The notes under the pieces: model-generated
The model's input: only the letters and a program-made list of their open reading frames with translations
Told to the model about the DNA's origin: nothing
Database searches by the model: none
DNA from: VAZQ01 sp963702695
GTDB lineage: Bacteria; Pseudomonadota; Alphaproteobacteria; Rhizobiales; Xanthobacteraceae
DNA length: 64,000 nucleotides
Assembly (NCBI GenBank): GCA_963702695.1
Contig: CAVPDS010000008.1
Coordinates: forward strand, 1-64,000
Direction of reading: 5' to 3'
Made by a program: the position numbers and the translations under genes
Shown: positions 17,208 through 25,939 of the stretch, piece by piece
How the letters are laid out: the number at the start of each line of letters is the position of its first letter
Position numbering within the stretch: the first letter of the stretch is position 1

Positions 17208-18179
17208 TTAGTTCGCGGTTATATGCGCGAATTTAACGACTTTCGCCCACTTGTCTGTATCATCGGCGATCAGCTTACGAAATTCGGCAGGCGTCATCGA
17301 CATCGGGGTTACGCCCAACTCGACAAGACGCGCCTTCAAACTGGGCTCAGCGAGCACCTTGTTGATTTCCTTGTTGAGCGTGTGAACGACGTCACTCGAA
17401 ATGCCTTTGGGAGCGCCGATACCCAGCCATCCACTCGCCTCATAGCCTTGCACAAATTCTCCTATAGCGGGGACGTCGGGTAGTTCTGCCGAGCGTGTCG
17501 AGGTTGTTACTCCAAGAGCGCGCAGTTTACCGGCGCGGATATACCCTATTACTGTTGCTATAGGGGAAAAGGCGACCTGCACCTCACCACTGAGCAGATC
17601 AGGCGTATAGCTTCCCCGATAGGGCACATGCACCATGTCAATGCCCGTCATCATTTTGAACAATTCGCCACACACATGCGGCGGCGTACCGATGCCTCCC
17701 GAAGCCATGTTGACTTTGCCTGCCTTTGCCTTGGCGTAAGAGATAAACTCAGGGATGGTTTTGGCATCAACTGACGGGCCGACGACCATGACAAAGGGGC
17801 TGTTGTTGATGCTGGCAATCGGCACGATGTCACGCGCGAAATCGAAATTTAGATGATTGTATAGACTTTGATTGATAGCGTTTGTAGGTGCGAGCAAGAG
17901 AAGCGTGTATCCGTCCGGTGTTGCCCTCACCACAAATTCGGTGCCAATGTTACCAGCGGCCCCTGGCCTGTTTTCGATGACGACTGGTTGGCCGAGCCGC
18001 TCAGATAACGCTTGGCCTGCAAGGCGCGCGATGATGTCAGGCGAAGTGCCGGAGGGGTAAGGCACGATCAGGCGCACAGGTTGCGTCGGATAGTCTCTTG
18101 CTGAGGCCCCGCCCACGACACCGAAAAGCGCCGTGGTACGCGCCGCGAAACTCAGGAAATGCCGCCGGTGAAGTTTCAT
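17208..18179 (-). CDS. Bug/TctC-family solute-binding protein
   Basis: A 323-residue periplasmic binding protein of the tripartite tricarboxylate transporter type. The ATG at 18179 starts a signal peptide with a twin-arginine-like KLHRRHFLSFAA followed by a hydrophobic run. Family signatures: YPTQPVRLIVPYPSGTSPD near the N-terminus, ENRPGAAGNIGTEFV, and HVPYRGSYTPDLLSGEVQ. Members bind carboxylates or aromatic acids. No membrane subunits (TctA/TctB) are nearby, so it is an orphan, as is common for the very large Bug families in related genera. Its end lies 21 bases before the BTAD-Gfa chimera, which may share its transcript. Confidence 0.85.
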   Translation of the reverse strand: MKLHRRHFLSFAARTTALFGVVGGASARDYPTQPVRLIVPYPSGTSPDIIARLAGQALSERLGQPVVIENRPGAAGNIGTEFVVRATPDGYTLLLLAPTNAINQSLYNHLNFDFARDIVPIASINNSPFVMVVGPSVDAKTIPEFISYAKAKAGKVNMASGGIGTPPHVCGELFKMMTGIDMVHVPYRGSYTPDLLSGEVQVAFSPIATVIGYIRAGKLRALGVTTSTRSAELPDVPAIGEFVQGYEASGWLGIGAPKGISSDVVHTLNKEINKVLAEPSLKARLVELGVTPMSMTPAEFRKLIADDTDKWAKVVKFAHITAN

Positions 18180-18238
18180 GACTCTGTCCCCATCTGAAAT
18201 ACCATCCATTAATTTTGCCGAGTTGATCTTCGACGCAC

Positions 18239-19090
18239 TCAGCTAGTACGGGCCAGAACAATCCAGACAGCAGCTGGCATTCGCACGCCGTTCGAAGTGA
18301 GATACTTTGACAATACATCTCTAACCGCGTCTACGACGTTGTCCGCAAGCTCGGGATGCTCACGAAGCGCTCTGCCTAACGGCCCGACTACCAAGGCCAG
18401 CTTCAATGTCTGCTCGAGGTCTCCGCCGCCAATATCAGCGTCAAACGGGTTGATCGTCACTGAGCCGTACCCTGAGTCAGCCAGTATCGAGCGCACGCGG
18501 CTCGGGTCAGCGAACGCAAACGGTCCAGGCGCCGTGGGATCGGGCGGCGCAACGGGTGGTAGCAGTTGAAGTGCGGCTTGCAGCGGGGCCTGCATCCACG
18601 GATTCTCATTGAGAGGTCGCCAACAGACGAAGGCTAGGCGGCCGTCAGGTTTCAACGATGTACGGATGTTGGCAAACGCAGCCACAGGATCGCTGAAGAA
18701 CATCACGCCAAAGCGAGAGAAAGCCGCGTCGAAAAAGCCATGTCCGAGATCGCCGGTCTGTGCGTCCAGCTTTCGAAAGGCGACCTGTAAGTCAGCCGAG
18801 CGCGGTCGGCGGAGGGCCACATCAAGCATGGGCTCCGAGATATCGACACCCACGACCGAGCCTGTTGGTCGCACTCGGGCAGCGAGGGCAAGCGAGGTCT
18901 GGCCGCACCCGCAGCCGATGTCGATGATATGCTCGCCTTCTCCCGGGCAGAGCACATCCATGGCCGCAAGACCCAACGGTTCAACCTGACGGTCCAACGC
19001 CTCCTGAAACTGTGCCCAAGTTTCGCCCGCTGTCGCATTCCAATATTCGATCTGCGCGGCGTTTGAAGACGTTTCCGGGATTTGAGGCAT
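18239..19090 (-). CDS. Class I SAM-dependent methyltransferase
   Basis: A 283-residue Rossmann-fold methyltransferase. Motif I is IIDIGCGCGQTSLALA, followed by VVGVDISEPML (acidic residue for the SAM ribose), DAAFSRFGVMFFSDPVAAF and LKPDGRLAFVCW. I chose the ATG at 19090 because an AGGA lies upstream and because relatives begin near PDTSANAAQIEYWN; an in-frame ATG at 19132 would add 14 residues. No membrane or signal segments. Substrate unknown. It precedes the TctC gene on the same strand with about 60 bases between. Confidence 0.8.
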   Translation of the reverse strand: MPQIPETSSNAAQIEYWNATAGETWAQFQEALDRQVEPLGLAAMDVLCPGEGEHIIDIGCGCGQTSLALAARVRPTGSVVGVDISEPMLDVALRRPRSADLQVAFRKLDAQTGDLGHGFFDAAFSRFGVMFFSDPVAAFANIRTSLKPDGRLAFVCWRPLNENPWMQAPLQAALQLLPPVAPPDPTAPGPFAFADPSRVRSILADSGYGSVTINPFDADIGGGDLEQTLKLALVVGPLGRALREHPELADNVVDAVRDVLSKYLTSNGVRMPAAVWIVLARTS

Positions 19091-19198
19091 GTTGGATTCC
19101 TGCGTCAAAGGCATCGAAGCAGAAGCAGACATCGATCCGGTTGGAGTTGATGTCCGCTAAGTGCCAAAACCGGAAGAACGGACTGCAGCAGAATTCGT

Positions 19199-20260
19199 CT
19201 AAACTGGACCAAGTCCGCGGCAAATATCACGCTCAAAAGCAACGGCCGCGTTCTCTTCGCCACGACGGTCGGCTGCTGGCCACCTACTTTTGTCCCCCCC
19301 GCCATTACCTTCACAGCCGCGCGGATCGGCGCAAAAGGGCCGGAGTTGATGTTGCTTCTGGTCGAAACTGTCAATGTACGGGCCGTAACCCGCATCGACC
19401 GGTTTCTGCGTTCGCACGGGAAAATCCCTGTCGAGGTTGGCCTTGTGCGGACGCGGCATCGATTGCACATAGGCCATCACGTCCCACGCCTCCTCAACCG
19501 ATAGCAGCGGATTCTCGAAGGTCACGCCATACGGCATGTTCGAATGCACGAAATTCGCGCCAGCGATCAGCCGATCCATTCCGGCGCCGTCGTTGAAACT
19601 GTCCGGGCCCCACAACGGTGGAAATTCGTATCCTTTCGCATCGCCGGGCGCACTGCGGCGCTTGCCCTGTCCATCGGCGCCGTGGCACTGCGCGCAGACC
19701 TGCGCGAACACCTGCTTGCCGTGTTCAGGATCTGCGGCGCGATCGAGTTCCTTCATGGCCCCCGAGCCGCGACCTCGCGTCGGCGCGCCAACCGGCACGC
19801 CCTGTGACAGGAACTTGATATAGGCGACCATCGCCTTCATCTCGACAGAGTCGAGCGGCAGGGCGCGGCCGTTCATGCTGCGCGTCATACAGCCGCTTAT
19901 ACGGTCCTCGATCGTGCCGACCTCGCCCTCGCGCGACCGGTATTGCGGGAAGTCGGCGTAGACGCCGACATAGGGCAGGCCGAACTGCTTGATGCCGTCG
20001 TTGAGATGGCAGCTCTGGCAGTCCAGATTGTTGCCAGCGTAGCGCTTTGAAATGTCGGAGACTTCCGGTCCTATCCTAGAGGACGTGTGAGCCATGATTT
20101 CGCGGCCAAGTCGTAACATCTCGCCCCAAGCGTCGTCGCGAAGTTGGTTGATATCAGATGGATTCCATGTGACGGCCGCCGGCGTCTGCGCGTTCGCGGT
20201 CGCGACAGCGAACGACGCGAACGCAGCTAAAGCGGCGGCGGGATTAAACAGCGCTCGCAC
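19199..20260 (-). CDS. TsdA-like diheme cytochrome c (thiosulfate dehydrogenase family), altered C-terminus
   Basis: About 353 residues from the GTG at 20260 (preceded by AAAGAG), with a signal peptide ending TANAQ. Two heme sites: CQSCH (81-85) and CAQCH (189-193). Between them ISGCMTRSMNGRAL carries Cys124, at the place where TsdA uses a Cys as axial heme ligand. PPLWGPDSFNDGAGM and PRPHKANLDRDFP are further TsdA-type signatures. TsdA converts thiosulfate to tetrathionate in the periplasm. The last 45 or so residues (after FDQKQHQL) look out of frame; a family-like tail (GPFAPIRAAVKVMAGGTKVGG) is readable in another frame near 19290-19350, beside a run of seven C. The core enzyme may survive. 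It follows the DsrE-like gene with close spacing. Confidence 0.75.
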   Translation of the reverse strand: MRALFNPAAALAAFASFAVATANAQTPAAVTWNPSDINQLRDDAWGEMLRLGREIMAHTSSRIGPEVSDISKRYAGNNLDCQSCHLNDGIKQFGLPYVGVYADFPQYRSREGEVGTIEDRISGCMTRSMNGRALPLDSVEMKAMVAYIKFLSQGVPVGAPTRGRGSGAMKELDRAADPEHGKQVFAQVCAQCHGADGQGKRRSAPGDAKGYEFPPLWGPDSFNDGAGMDRLIAGANFVHSNMPYGVTFENPLLSVEEAWDVMAYVQSMPRPHKANLDRDFPVRTQKPVDAGYGPYIDSFDQKQHQLRPFCADPRGCEGNGGGDKSRWPAADRRGEENAAVAFERDICRGLGPV

Positions 20261-20279
20261 AACTCTTTCGCCCGGTCCT

Positions 20280-20750
20280 TTACGGCCGCACATAGGCGTA
20301 ACCCTGCTCCTCGAGTTCCGCCATTCGGACGATCCCGGCCGGCACGAGCCGCGCTTCCGGAATGATCATCATCTGTTTTCCCTCGCGTTTCTCCATGGCT
20401 ATTTTCGTGTTGTTGCAGCCGGAGAGCACGACGTTGGGAGCAACCTTGCGCAACTCGGCGATCTGTTGCTTAACCGGAGAAGTATCCTCACGGAACATGT
20501 TCAGGCCGCCGCTGTTGGCCACGATTTCGATGGCGGCGCTCTCGCCGCGCTTCGCGTAGAGTTCAGTGGCGTTCTTGGCGTTGCCGAGCGCGGTCTTCAT
20601 GGAGTCCTGATCATTCGCGCCAACATGGAGGACGATCTTGTGCTGCTTCTTCTTCGCCTCTTCGGCGCTGGCGCCGCCAACGAGCACTGCAAGCGCTCCG
20701 CTAATCCCCGCCAGACGGAACATCAATCGACGATTTAAGGTTTTTTCCAT
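20280..20750 (-). CDS. Exported DsrE/DsrF-like protein
   Basis: A 156-residue protein. The ATG at 20750, after GAGGAAAA, begins MEKTLNRRLMFRLAGISGAL, a signal sequence with an RR pair; the 43-residue extension upstream is not supported. The mature part shows the DsrE fold pattern: KIVLHVGANDQDSMKTALGN, AAIEIVANSGGLNM, and a Cys in LSGCNNTKIAM where sulfur-transfer members keep a reactive Cys. It sits immediately upstream of the TsdA-like cytochrome, so a role in handling sulfur compounds in the periplasm is likely (inference). It is divergent from the CadC-like remnant. Confidence 0.75.
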   Translation of the reverse strand: MEKTLNRRLMFRLAGISGALAVLVGGASAEEAKKKQHKIVLHVGANDQDSMKTALGNAKNATELYAKRGESAAIEIVANSGGLNMFREDTSPVKQQIAELRKVAPNVVLSGCNNTKIAMEKREGKQMMIIPEARLVPAGIVRMAELEEQGYAYVRP

Positions 20751-20979
20751 GGTTTTTTCCTCATCTCGAGCGGCAAAGGGCTGTGGGTGTCCTGCGCCTG
20801 CTGGCCTCCATCTGCGGTTCGAAGCAGTGCCGGACCACCGAGAAGATGACACGAGTTGGCAGGGCGGGCTTTCAGGCAATCTTCATTTATCGTTTGGACG
20901 ACCTTGATTTTTTGCCAACCGAGGAGTGCGGTACCCTTCCATCATTCGCCGCAGCCACGTCCGAAGAAGACCCGGTAAA

Positions 20980-21485
20980 TTGCTGTATTCTTTTGAGAAT
21001 TACACCTTGGATACAGATCGCCGCGAGTTGCGGCGAGGCTCCGATCTTATTGGCGTAGAGCCGCAAGTATTTGACCTACTGGAGTACCTGATCCGCAACG
21101 GTGATCGCGTGGTGAGCAGGGAGGACTTGCTGGCTTCGATCTGGGGTGGCCGTATCGTGTCGGAATCGGCGCTTGGTAGCCGCATTAATGCGGTCAGGTC
21201 GGCGCTCAACGATACCGGAGGCGAGCAGCGCCTGATCAAGACATTCCGCCGCAAGGGCGTGCGCTTCGTGGGAACGCTGCGTGAAGAAAAGAAAACAGAA
21301 GACGCCAATGTTACGAATTTTATTGCAGAGCGGTCCGGTACCGAACTGACGCTACCGGACAAGCCCTCTATAGCCGTGCTTCCGTTTGCCAATATCGGAG
21401 GAGACTAGAGCAGGAGTATTTTGCCGATGGGATGGTCGAGGATATCATCACCGAGCTTTCTCGAATTCGATCGCTATTTGTTATT
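20980..21485 (+). pseudogene. Winged-helix (CadC/adenylate-cyclase-type) regulator, truncated
   Basis: The N-terminal DNA-binding domain is clear: LYSFENYTLDTDRRELRRGS, VEPQVFDLLEYLIRNGDRVV, ALGSRINAVRSALNDTGG and LIKTFRRKGVRFVG. A linker then reaches KPSIAVLPFANIGGD, the start of the second domain seen in rhizobial CadC-like proteins and class III cyclases. The frame stops at TAG 21406-21408; one missing base there explains it, since EQEYFADGMVEDIITELS follows in another frame. At about 21485 the homology ends abruptly (RIRSLFVI) at the IS3 relic. The probable start is TTG 20980. Only the DNA-binding half could still be made. Confidence 0.75.
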
Positions 21486-21661
21486 GTGAAGTGGTCCCGG
21501 TTGTCTGAACAGATTTTCCGCGTCGATAAGTGGAACCTCTGCAGGGGTTAGGCTGCCAGGCGGAGAGGCAGCCGGGCGCAGTAAGCGTGATCGGGTGTCA
21601 TGCCGTCAAGGCTCGAGTGTGGTCTGCGGCCGTTATAAAAGTCGAGGTAACGGCCGATCGA
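21486..21661 (-). mobile_element. IS3-family transposase 3' remnant
   Basis: Minus-strand codons from about 21661 to 21548 encode SIGRYLDFYNGRRPHSSLDG and TPDHAYCARLPLRLAA, the C-terminal end of an IS3-group OrfB integrase (the final Glu region is lost upstream). The roughly 60 bases beyond the stop (21486-21547), beginning TGTGAAGTGGTCCCGG at the junction with the regulator gene, probably hold the IS end. Everything upstream of the final 37 codons is missing, replaced by the XoxG gene in frame. Confidence 0.75.
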
Positions 21662-22093
21662 GGCGCGGGCCTTCAAGTAGACGTAGATGTCCTCGAGGTA
21701 GCACCTCACGTTGGCATTATCGCCGAGTGCCGGCATCTTGCTCTGCTTGTCGGCGCGGATCACCTCTCGGCCGGTGGCGACGATCAGCATGAACTCAGGA
21801 TAGCTCATGGTCTTCAGCGACCGGACGAGGCCGGGCGCATAGGTCGAGCCCTCGCCATCGGGCCCGTGACACGTATGGCACTCGGAATGGTATCGGCGGA
21901 AGCCCGAGAACGTGTACCAGTCGACCGTACCGTCGCTGGTGATGTTATAGGTGGGGCTGCCGTCAGCCGTTTCCCATTTGCCATCGTTTTCCTTGTTCGC
22001 CGTTTCGTTGCCCGCCGTCTGACCGACGGCGTGGAGGCTCGACAGGAGGCCGAGGGCGGCTGCAAACGCCGGTACGATGCCAGCTTGTTTCAC
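21548..22093 (-). pseudogene. xoxG: XoxG-type cytochrome c with IS3-derived C-terminus
   Basis: Starts at GTG 22093 with a signal peptide (MKQAGIVPAFAAALGLLSSL). One heme site, Cys72-Cys75-His76 (CHTCH), lies in the FSGFRRYHSECHTCHGPDG block typical of the cytochrome cL partner of PQQ methanol dehydrogenases; MPALGDNANVRCYLEDIYVY follows. After residue 144 the frame runs into IS3 transposase sequence and stops at 21548, so the normal C-terminal tail is lost. The heme domain is nearly complete and a chimeric 181-residue protein could be translated. It lies directly downstream of xoxF and would take electrons from it in the periplasm. Confidence 0.75.
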
Positions 22094-22281
22094 AATTGAC
22101 CTCGACGACTGACGTTGCAGATCAACGACAAGCTTCAGTCGGGAACGCGATAGAGTTTATCGGCGAAGGGGGGAACCGCCTTGCCGCAGAAAGCACGTCA
22201 ACGCGCGCAACCCGGCGGCTTCCGGAACCGCCTGCGGACCGGCGCGGTGGTTCCGCGCCGGTTTATTGTTTGACGCGCCGA

Positions 22282-24102
22282 TTACGGCAGCGTGAACACG
22301 GTCAGTGTGCCGCCGAGGGCCGTGTAGTCGCGCAAGGCCGCGTAGCCGCCAACTGCACCGAGACCATCGTTTGGATTGGTCAGACCTGCTGCAAGGCCGA
22401 TCCCGGCCCATCCGCCGACGCCCGACAGCACCGCGATGTGTTGCTTGCCGTTGTGGCTATAGCTCATCACGTTGCCGACGATGCCGGACGGGGTCTTGAA
22501 CTTGAACAGTTCCGTGCCGTCCTTCTCGTCGACTGCCTTGAGGTAGCCTTCAAGTGTGCCGTAGAAGACGATGCCGCCGGCGGTGGCGAGCGCTCCCGAC
22601 CATACCGAGAATCTCTCCGGCTTCGACCAGACGATCTTGCCTTGGCTCGCATCCCAGGCGATGAAGTTGCCCATGCCGCCGTGGCTGCCGGGTGCCGGGA
22701 ACATCGAAAGCGTAGCTCCCACATAGGGCTGACCCGCCGTGTACGACACCCTGAACGGTTCGTAGTCCATGCAGACGTGGTTGGTCGGCACGTAGAACAG
22801 ATTGGTCCGTGGCGAGAAGGCCGCGGGCTGCTGGTCCTTGGTGCCGAGCGCTGCCGGACAGACACCTTTGGTGTTCTTGTCCTGGCCCGTCTGGAAGGTC
22901 GAGTACTCCTTGACGACCTGTGGACGTCCATATTGCGGGCTGTTCTTGTCCATCTCGACGCCAGTCGTCCAGTTGACTTTCGGGTCGTATTTGTCGGCGA
23001 CCAGCAACTCACCCGTCACGCGATCGAGGGTGTAGGCGAGTCCGTTGCGGTCGAAGTGGACGAGGACTTTGCGCATTTGGCCATTCACGTTGATGTCAGC
23101 GAGGATCATCTCGTTGACACCGTCATAGTCCCACTCGTCGAACGGCGTCATCTGATAGGCCCATCGCGCCACGCCGGTGTCGGCGTCACGGGCAATGATG
23201 GCCATGGTCCACTTCTGATCAATCGGCTTGCCATCCGGCCCGGCGCGCTGAGCCGGGTTCCAGGTCGAGGGATTGGCCGTGCCGTAGTAGATGAGATTGG
23301 TCTCGGGGTCATACGAGAACCAGCCCCAGGCCGTGCCGCCGCCGATCTTCCACTGATCGCCGTTCCAGGTCGCGAGCGAAGAGTCCTTGCCGACCGGCTT
23401 GCCGAGCGACATGGTTTTTTCCGGGTCAAACAGGATCTCGTTGTCGGGGCCCAGCGAGTAGGCACGCCACACCTGTCTACCGGTCTGCGCGTCGTAGGCG
23501 GTGATGTGGCCGCGCACGCCGAACTCGGCGCCGGAAATGCCGACGATGACCTTGTCCTTCACCGGCAGCACGGTTGCCGTATTGGTCTCGCCCTTCTTCG
23601 GGTCGCCGTTGACGATCCTCCATCGCTCTTGGCCGGTCTTGGCATCGAGAGCGACAATCGTGGTGTCGGCCTGATGGTGGTAAATCGTGGCGTCGGCGTA
23701 GGCGGTGCCACGGTACACCGTGTCGCAACACATCACCGGGATGACCGAGGGATCCTGTTTCGGCTCGTGTTTCCAAAGGATCTTGCCATCGTCGTTCAAA
23801 TCGAGGGCGTAGATATTGTTCGGGAAGGGGGTGTGGACGTACATGACGTTGCCGACCACGAGCGGCGAGCCCTCATGGCCACGCAGCACGCCCGTCGAGA
23901 ACGTCCAGGCTACCTTCAGGTCCTTGACGTTATCCCGGTTGATCTGGTCCAGTTTTGTATAGCGGTGGTTCGCATAATCACCGGTCTGCAGCACCCAATG
24001 CTCGGGTTTTGCCGTTTGCTGCAGCACATCCTCATTGGCCATCGCTGGCGTCGCAAACGCGACTGCGACGAGCGAGGCACTCGCAAGTGCATATCTGTGC
24101 AT
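22282..24102 (-). CDS. xoxF: XoxF-type lanthanide-dependent PQQ methanol dehydrogenase
   Basis: A 606-residue periplasmic eight-bladed propeller quinoprotein. The ATG at 24102 follows AGGAG; the signal peptide ends ATPAMA. Active-site residues are visible: adjacent Cys125-Cys126 (MCCDT, the vicinal disulfide over PQQ), Glu193 (GAEFGV), Asn277 (TANPSTWN) and Asp325 with Asp327 in EWDYDG. The second Asp (D327) is the lanthanide ligand that separates XoxF from calcium MxaF, which has Ala there. Repeated W-docking motifs are present. It oxidises methanol to formaldehyde or formate and passes electrons to XoxG, encoded downstream but damaged. The 717-residue frame on the other strand is a shadow. 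Confidence 0.93.
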   Translation of the reverse strand: MHRYALASASLVAVAFATPAMANEDVLQQTAKPEHWVLQTGDYANHRYTKLDQINRDNVKDLKVAWTFSTGVLRGHEGSPLVVGNVMYVHTPFPNNIYALDLNDDGKILWKHEPKQDPSVIPVMCCDTVYRGTAYADATIYHHQADTTIVALDAKTGQERWRIVNGDPKKGETNTATVLPVKDKVIVGISGAEFGVRGHITAYDAQTGRQVWRAYSLGPDNEILFDPEKTMSLGKPVGKDSSLATWNGDQWKIGGGTAWGWFSYDPETNLIYYGTANPSTWNPAQRAGPDGKPIDQKWTMAIIARDADTGVARWAYQMTPFDEWDYDGVNEMILADINVNGQMRKVLVHFDRNGLAYTLDRVTGELLVADKYDPKVNWTTGVEMDKNSPQYGRPQVVKEYSTFQTGQDKNTKGVCPAALGTKDQQPAAFSPRTNLFYVPTNHVCMDYEPFRVSYTAGQPYVGATLSMFPAPGSHGGMGNFIAWDASQGKIVWSKPERFSVWSGALATAGGIVFYGTLEGYLKAVDEKDGTELFKFKTPSGIVGNVMSYSHNGKQHIAVLSGVGGWAGIGLAAGLTNPNDGLGAVGGYAALRDYTALGGTLTVFTLP

Positions 24103-24408
24103 GGCGCCACTCCTGGTGTCATTCGACTTCTCTTTCAGGTGGTAGCGATCGTCGGAATATCGCAGCCAAGGCCCCCCGCCCCAGAAATGTTCAGGGCTTA
24201 CGAGCGAAACATTGTTCCCACACATTCGTGGGTGTTTCGAAGGCGATGACTACCGACGTGAGTTTAGGCACTATTTGCTTGCGTTCGCAAGGTGGACCCG
24301 CCGCGATCCGGAAATGTGAAACTGACGCAGGGATGCCCGCGCTGCCGTCGGCCCTCTCGCTACCCGTTGGAACCTGCCCCAACTTCGCGAACGGGGGCAA
24401 TTAGGAAA

Positions 24409-24768
24409 TTAGAAGCAGCGCAGCTCCGCCTCGATCTGCGCGCGCTTCAACTCGTCGACCTTTGCCCGCAGCGTCGGCATGGTCAGGAACATGGACGCGT
24501 TCTTGCCGCCGCGCTGGCGCACGCGCATGACCGTCTCTGCCTCCTCGTACTGATCATAGGAGAGAAGCGAGGCTATGACGTCAATCGAACACGAGCATCG
24601 CTCGAGCGCGTCGCGGGTCTGCCCGTTGACCTGCATGCAGCCGAACACGTAGTCGGCCCGCGCCACTGTTGGATAGTCGTTGGTGGGGGGATCGGCAGCG
24701 TGGGCCGCCTCAATACCGCAATGCAGGACGAGCACGGCCGCTGCGAGCGCTTCAGGCATCCTGCCCAT
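24409..24768 (-). CDS. Small exported Cys-rich hypothetical protein
   Basis: A 119-residue protein. The ATG at 24768 follows TGGAGTG, and the signal peptide runs MGRMPEALAAAVLVLHCGIE to AHA. The mature part contains VFGCMQVNGQTRDALERCSC and a C-terminal helical region ending ELRCF; four Cys suggest disulfides. I do not recognise a named family. It lies upstream of xoxF on the same strand, 306 bases away, so it may belong to the methanol-oxidation locus as an accessory periplasmic factor (inference). The gap 24103-24408 shows no gene and probably contains the xoxF promoter. Confidence 0.65.
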   Translation of the reverse strand: MGRMPEALAAAVLVLHCGIEAAHAADPPTNDYPTVARADYVFGCMQVNGQTRDALERCSCSIDVIASLLSYDQYEEAETVMRVRQRGGKNASMFLTMPTLRAKVDELKRAQIEAELRCF

Positions 24769-25238
24769 TCTGTCACTCCAGAGGTGTTGGACTGCCGACG
24801 GGTCGGACGGCTGTGAAGCTTCCACGAGCCAAAGCCACCGCGGCACCATGTCGCTCCAGTGCGGCGCTCCCTGTCGATGCACGCCGATCCGAGGACAGCG
24901 TTATGATAGGTTCGGACCCTGCGCCGCGCAATATCATGCATACTCTGCGGCCCAGGATACGAACCGATGGCTGCGTCGGCGAACCGTCACCGATCGAGCG
25001 GCCATTCGTCATTGCGAGATCGGCGTCGTATGGCGTGCCCATCTGCGGGTTGGATCGTTAGGCGAGCCCTGGTCTATTTTTTCTTAGCAGCGGTGCTCCG
25101 GCTCGTTCTGAACTGAAAGAAACCGACAAGCGCGACGAGCCGCCAGGCCCAGATTCAAACATCCTGTCAATTGCTGTTGACTCATGGCGTCCAATTTACT
25201 CGATTCGGTCCGAGTAGGATTCGGAGAAGGAGGCGCCA
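24769..25238. other. Intergenic region, nothing assigned
   Basis: Divergent spacer between the small exported protein (minus) and the small membrane protein (plus). Short frames here look random. No RNA gene or long repeat seen. Confidence 0.4.
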
Positions 25239-25484
25239 ATGATCAGTCGAATTCTGCTGACGGTGATCAGCCTCGCGATATTAAGTTTTTTGCTCCTGGT
25301 ACTGATCGGCCTCTGGTCTCGTTACGAAGCCGAAGCCGAGCGCTCGGGATTCAGCGGAGCTTACGAGCGCTATCTGGCGTCGCAGGCGGGTTTTCCCAAC
25401 GACCCGAAGGCATACCGCGCAGCCGTCGAAGCTGACCTGACGCCGCCGGCTGCCATCCAACCGCCAACACCATACGAGGAATAA
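25239..25484 (+). CDS. Small single-span membrane protein
   Basis: An 81-residue protein with GGAGAAGGAGG just before the ATG. A single hydrophobic segment (LLTVISLAILSFLLLVLIGLW) at the N-terminus acts as an anchor or uncleaved signal; the rest (residues 27-81) is polar, with YERYLASQAGFPNDPKAYRA. No family recognised. It stands alone, followed by the TctC fragment. Confidence 0.6.
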   Translation: MISRILLTVISLAILSFLLLVLIGLWSRYEAEAERSGFSGAYERYLASQAGFPNDPKAYRAAVEADLTPPAAIQPPTPYEE

Positions 25485-25561
25485 AGCGCCCCGGCTCAAG
25501 ATGCAGGCCCAGCCATGGGCGTACACTGCTCACTTTGCCGGACGATTAGACGTTTGTTGGT

Positions 25562-25821
25562 ATGACGGCGGGCACTCCGATTATGATCGTGGCCCGGAAG
25601 GGTTTCCCGGCCGCCGATCTGAAGGAGTTCGTTGCGCGCGCGCAAGATACGCGTACCAGGATACGCGTACCAGGATCAGCCAGGCGCATGCCGGCGTCGG
25701 CTCGGTGTCCTTCACCACTTGCACGCTGTTGAGCGCGCAGCTCGGCGTCAGGCACCACCGTGTGGTCGCCTATCGCGGCACGGGACCGGCGCTAAATGAC
25801 CTGGCCGGCGGGCTCACGTGA
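25562..25821 (+). pseudogene. TctC/Bug solute-binding protein fragment
   Basis: Only an internal piece of a Bug protein remains: TPIMIVARKGFPAADLKEFV then SQAHAGVGSVSFTTCTLLSA and HHRVVAYRGTGPALNDLAGG, matching the family block HVPYRGxxPAL-DL-GG. The two parts are in different frames because a 14-bp unit is duplicated at 25646-25673; removing one copy restores one frame. N- and C-terminal portions of the gene are absent. Positions 25822-25939 hold no clear gene, though a 40-codon open tail ends near 25943. Confidence 0.7.
25646..25673. repeat. 14-bp tandem duplication
   Basis: GATACGCGTACCAG occurs twice head to tail (25646-25659 and 25660-25673). It is the lesion that breaks the TctC fragment. 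Confidence 0.9.
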
Positions 25822-25939
25822 CGGCGCGCGTGTTGCGCGCCGGGGTGCCGCGTTCCGAGAGATGGGTGGCGAAGCTGTTTTCACACGACCAAGACCCGGT
25901 GCAGACATACACGCAATCCTACGAAAAACATAAGAACGC

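Noticed and set aside
22096..24249. 717-codon open frame on the plus strand opposite xoxF
   Set aside because: It mirrors the codon bias of xoxF, has no family features or ribosome site, and xoxF is unambiguous.
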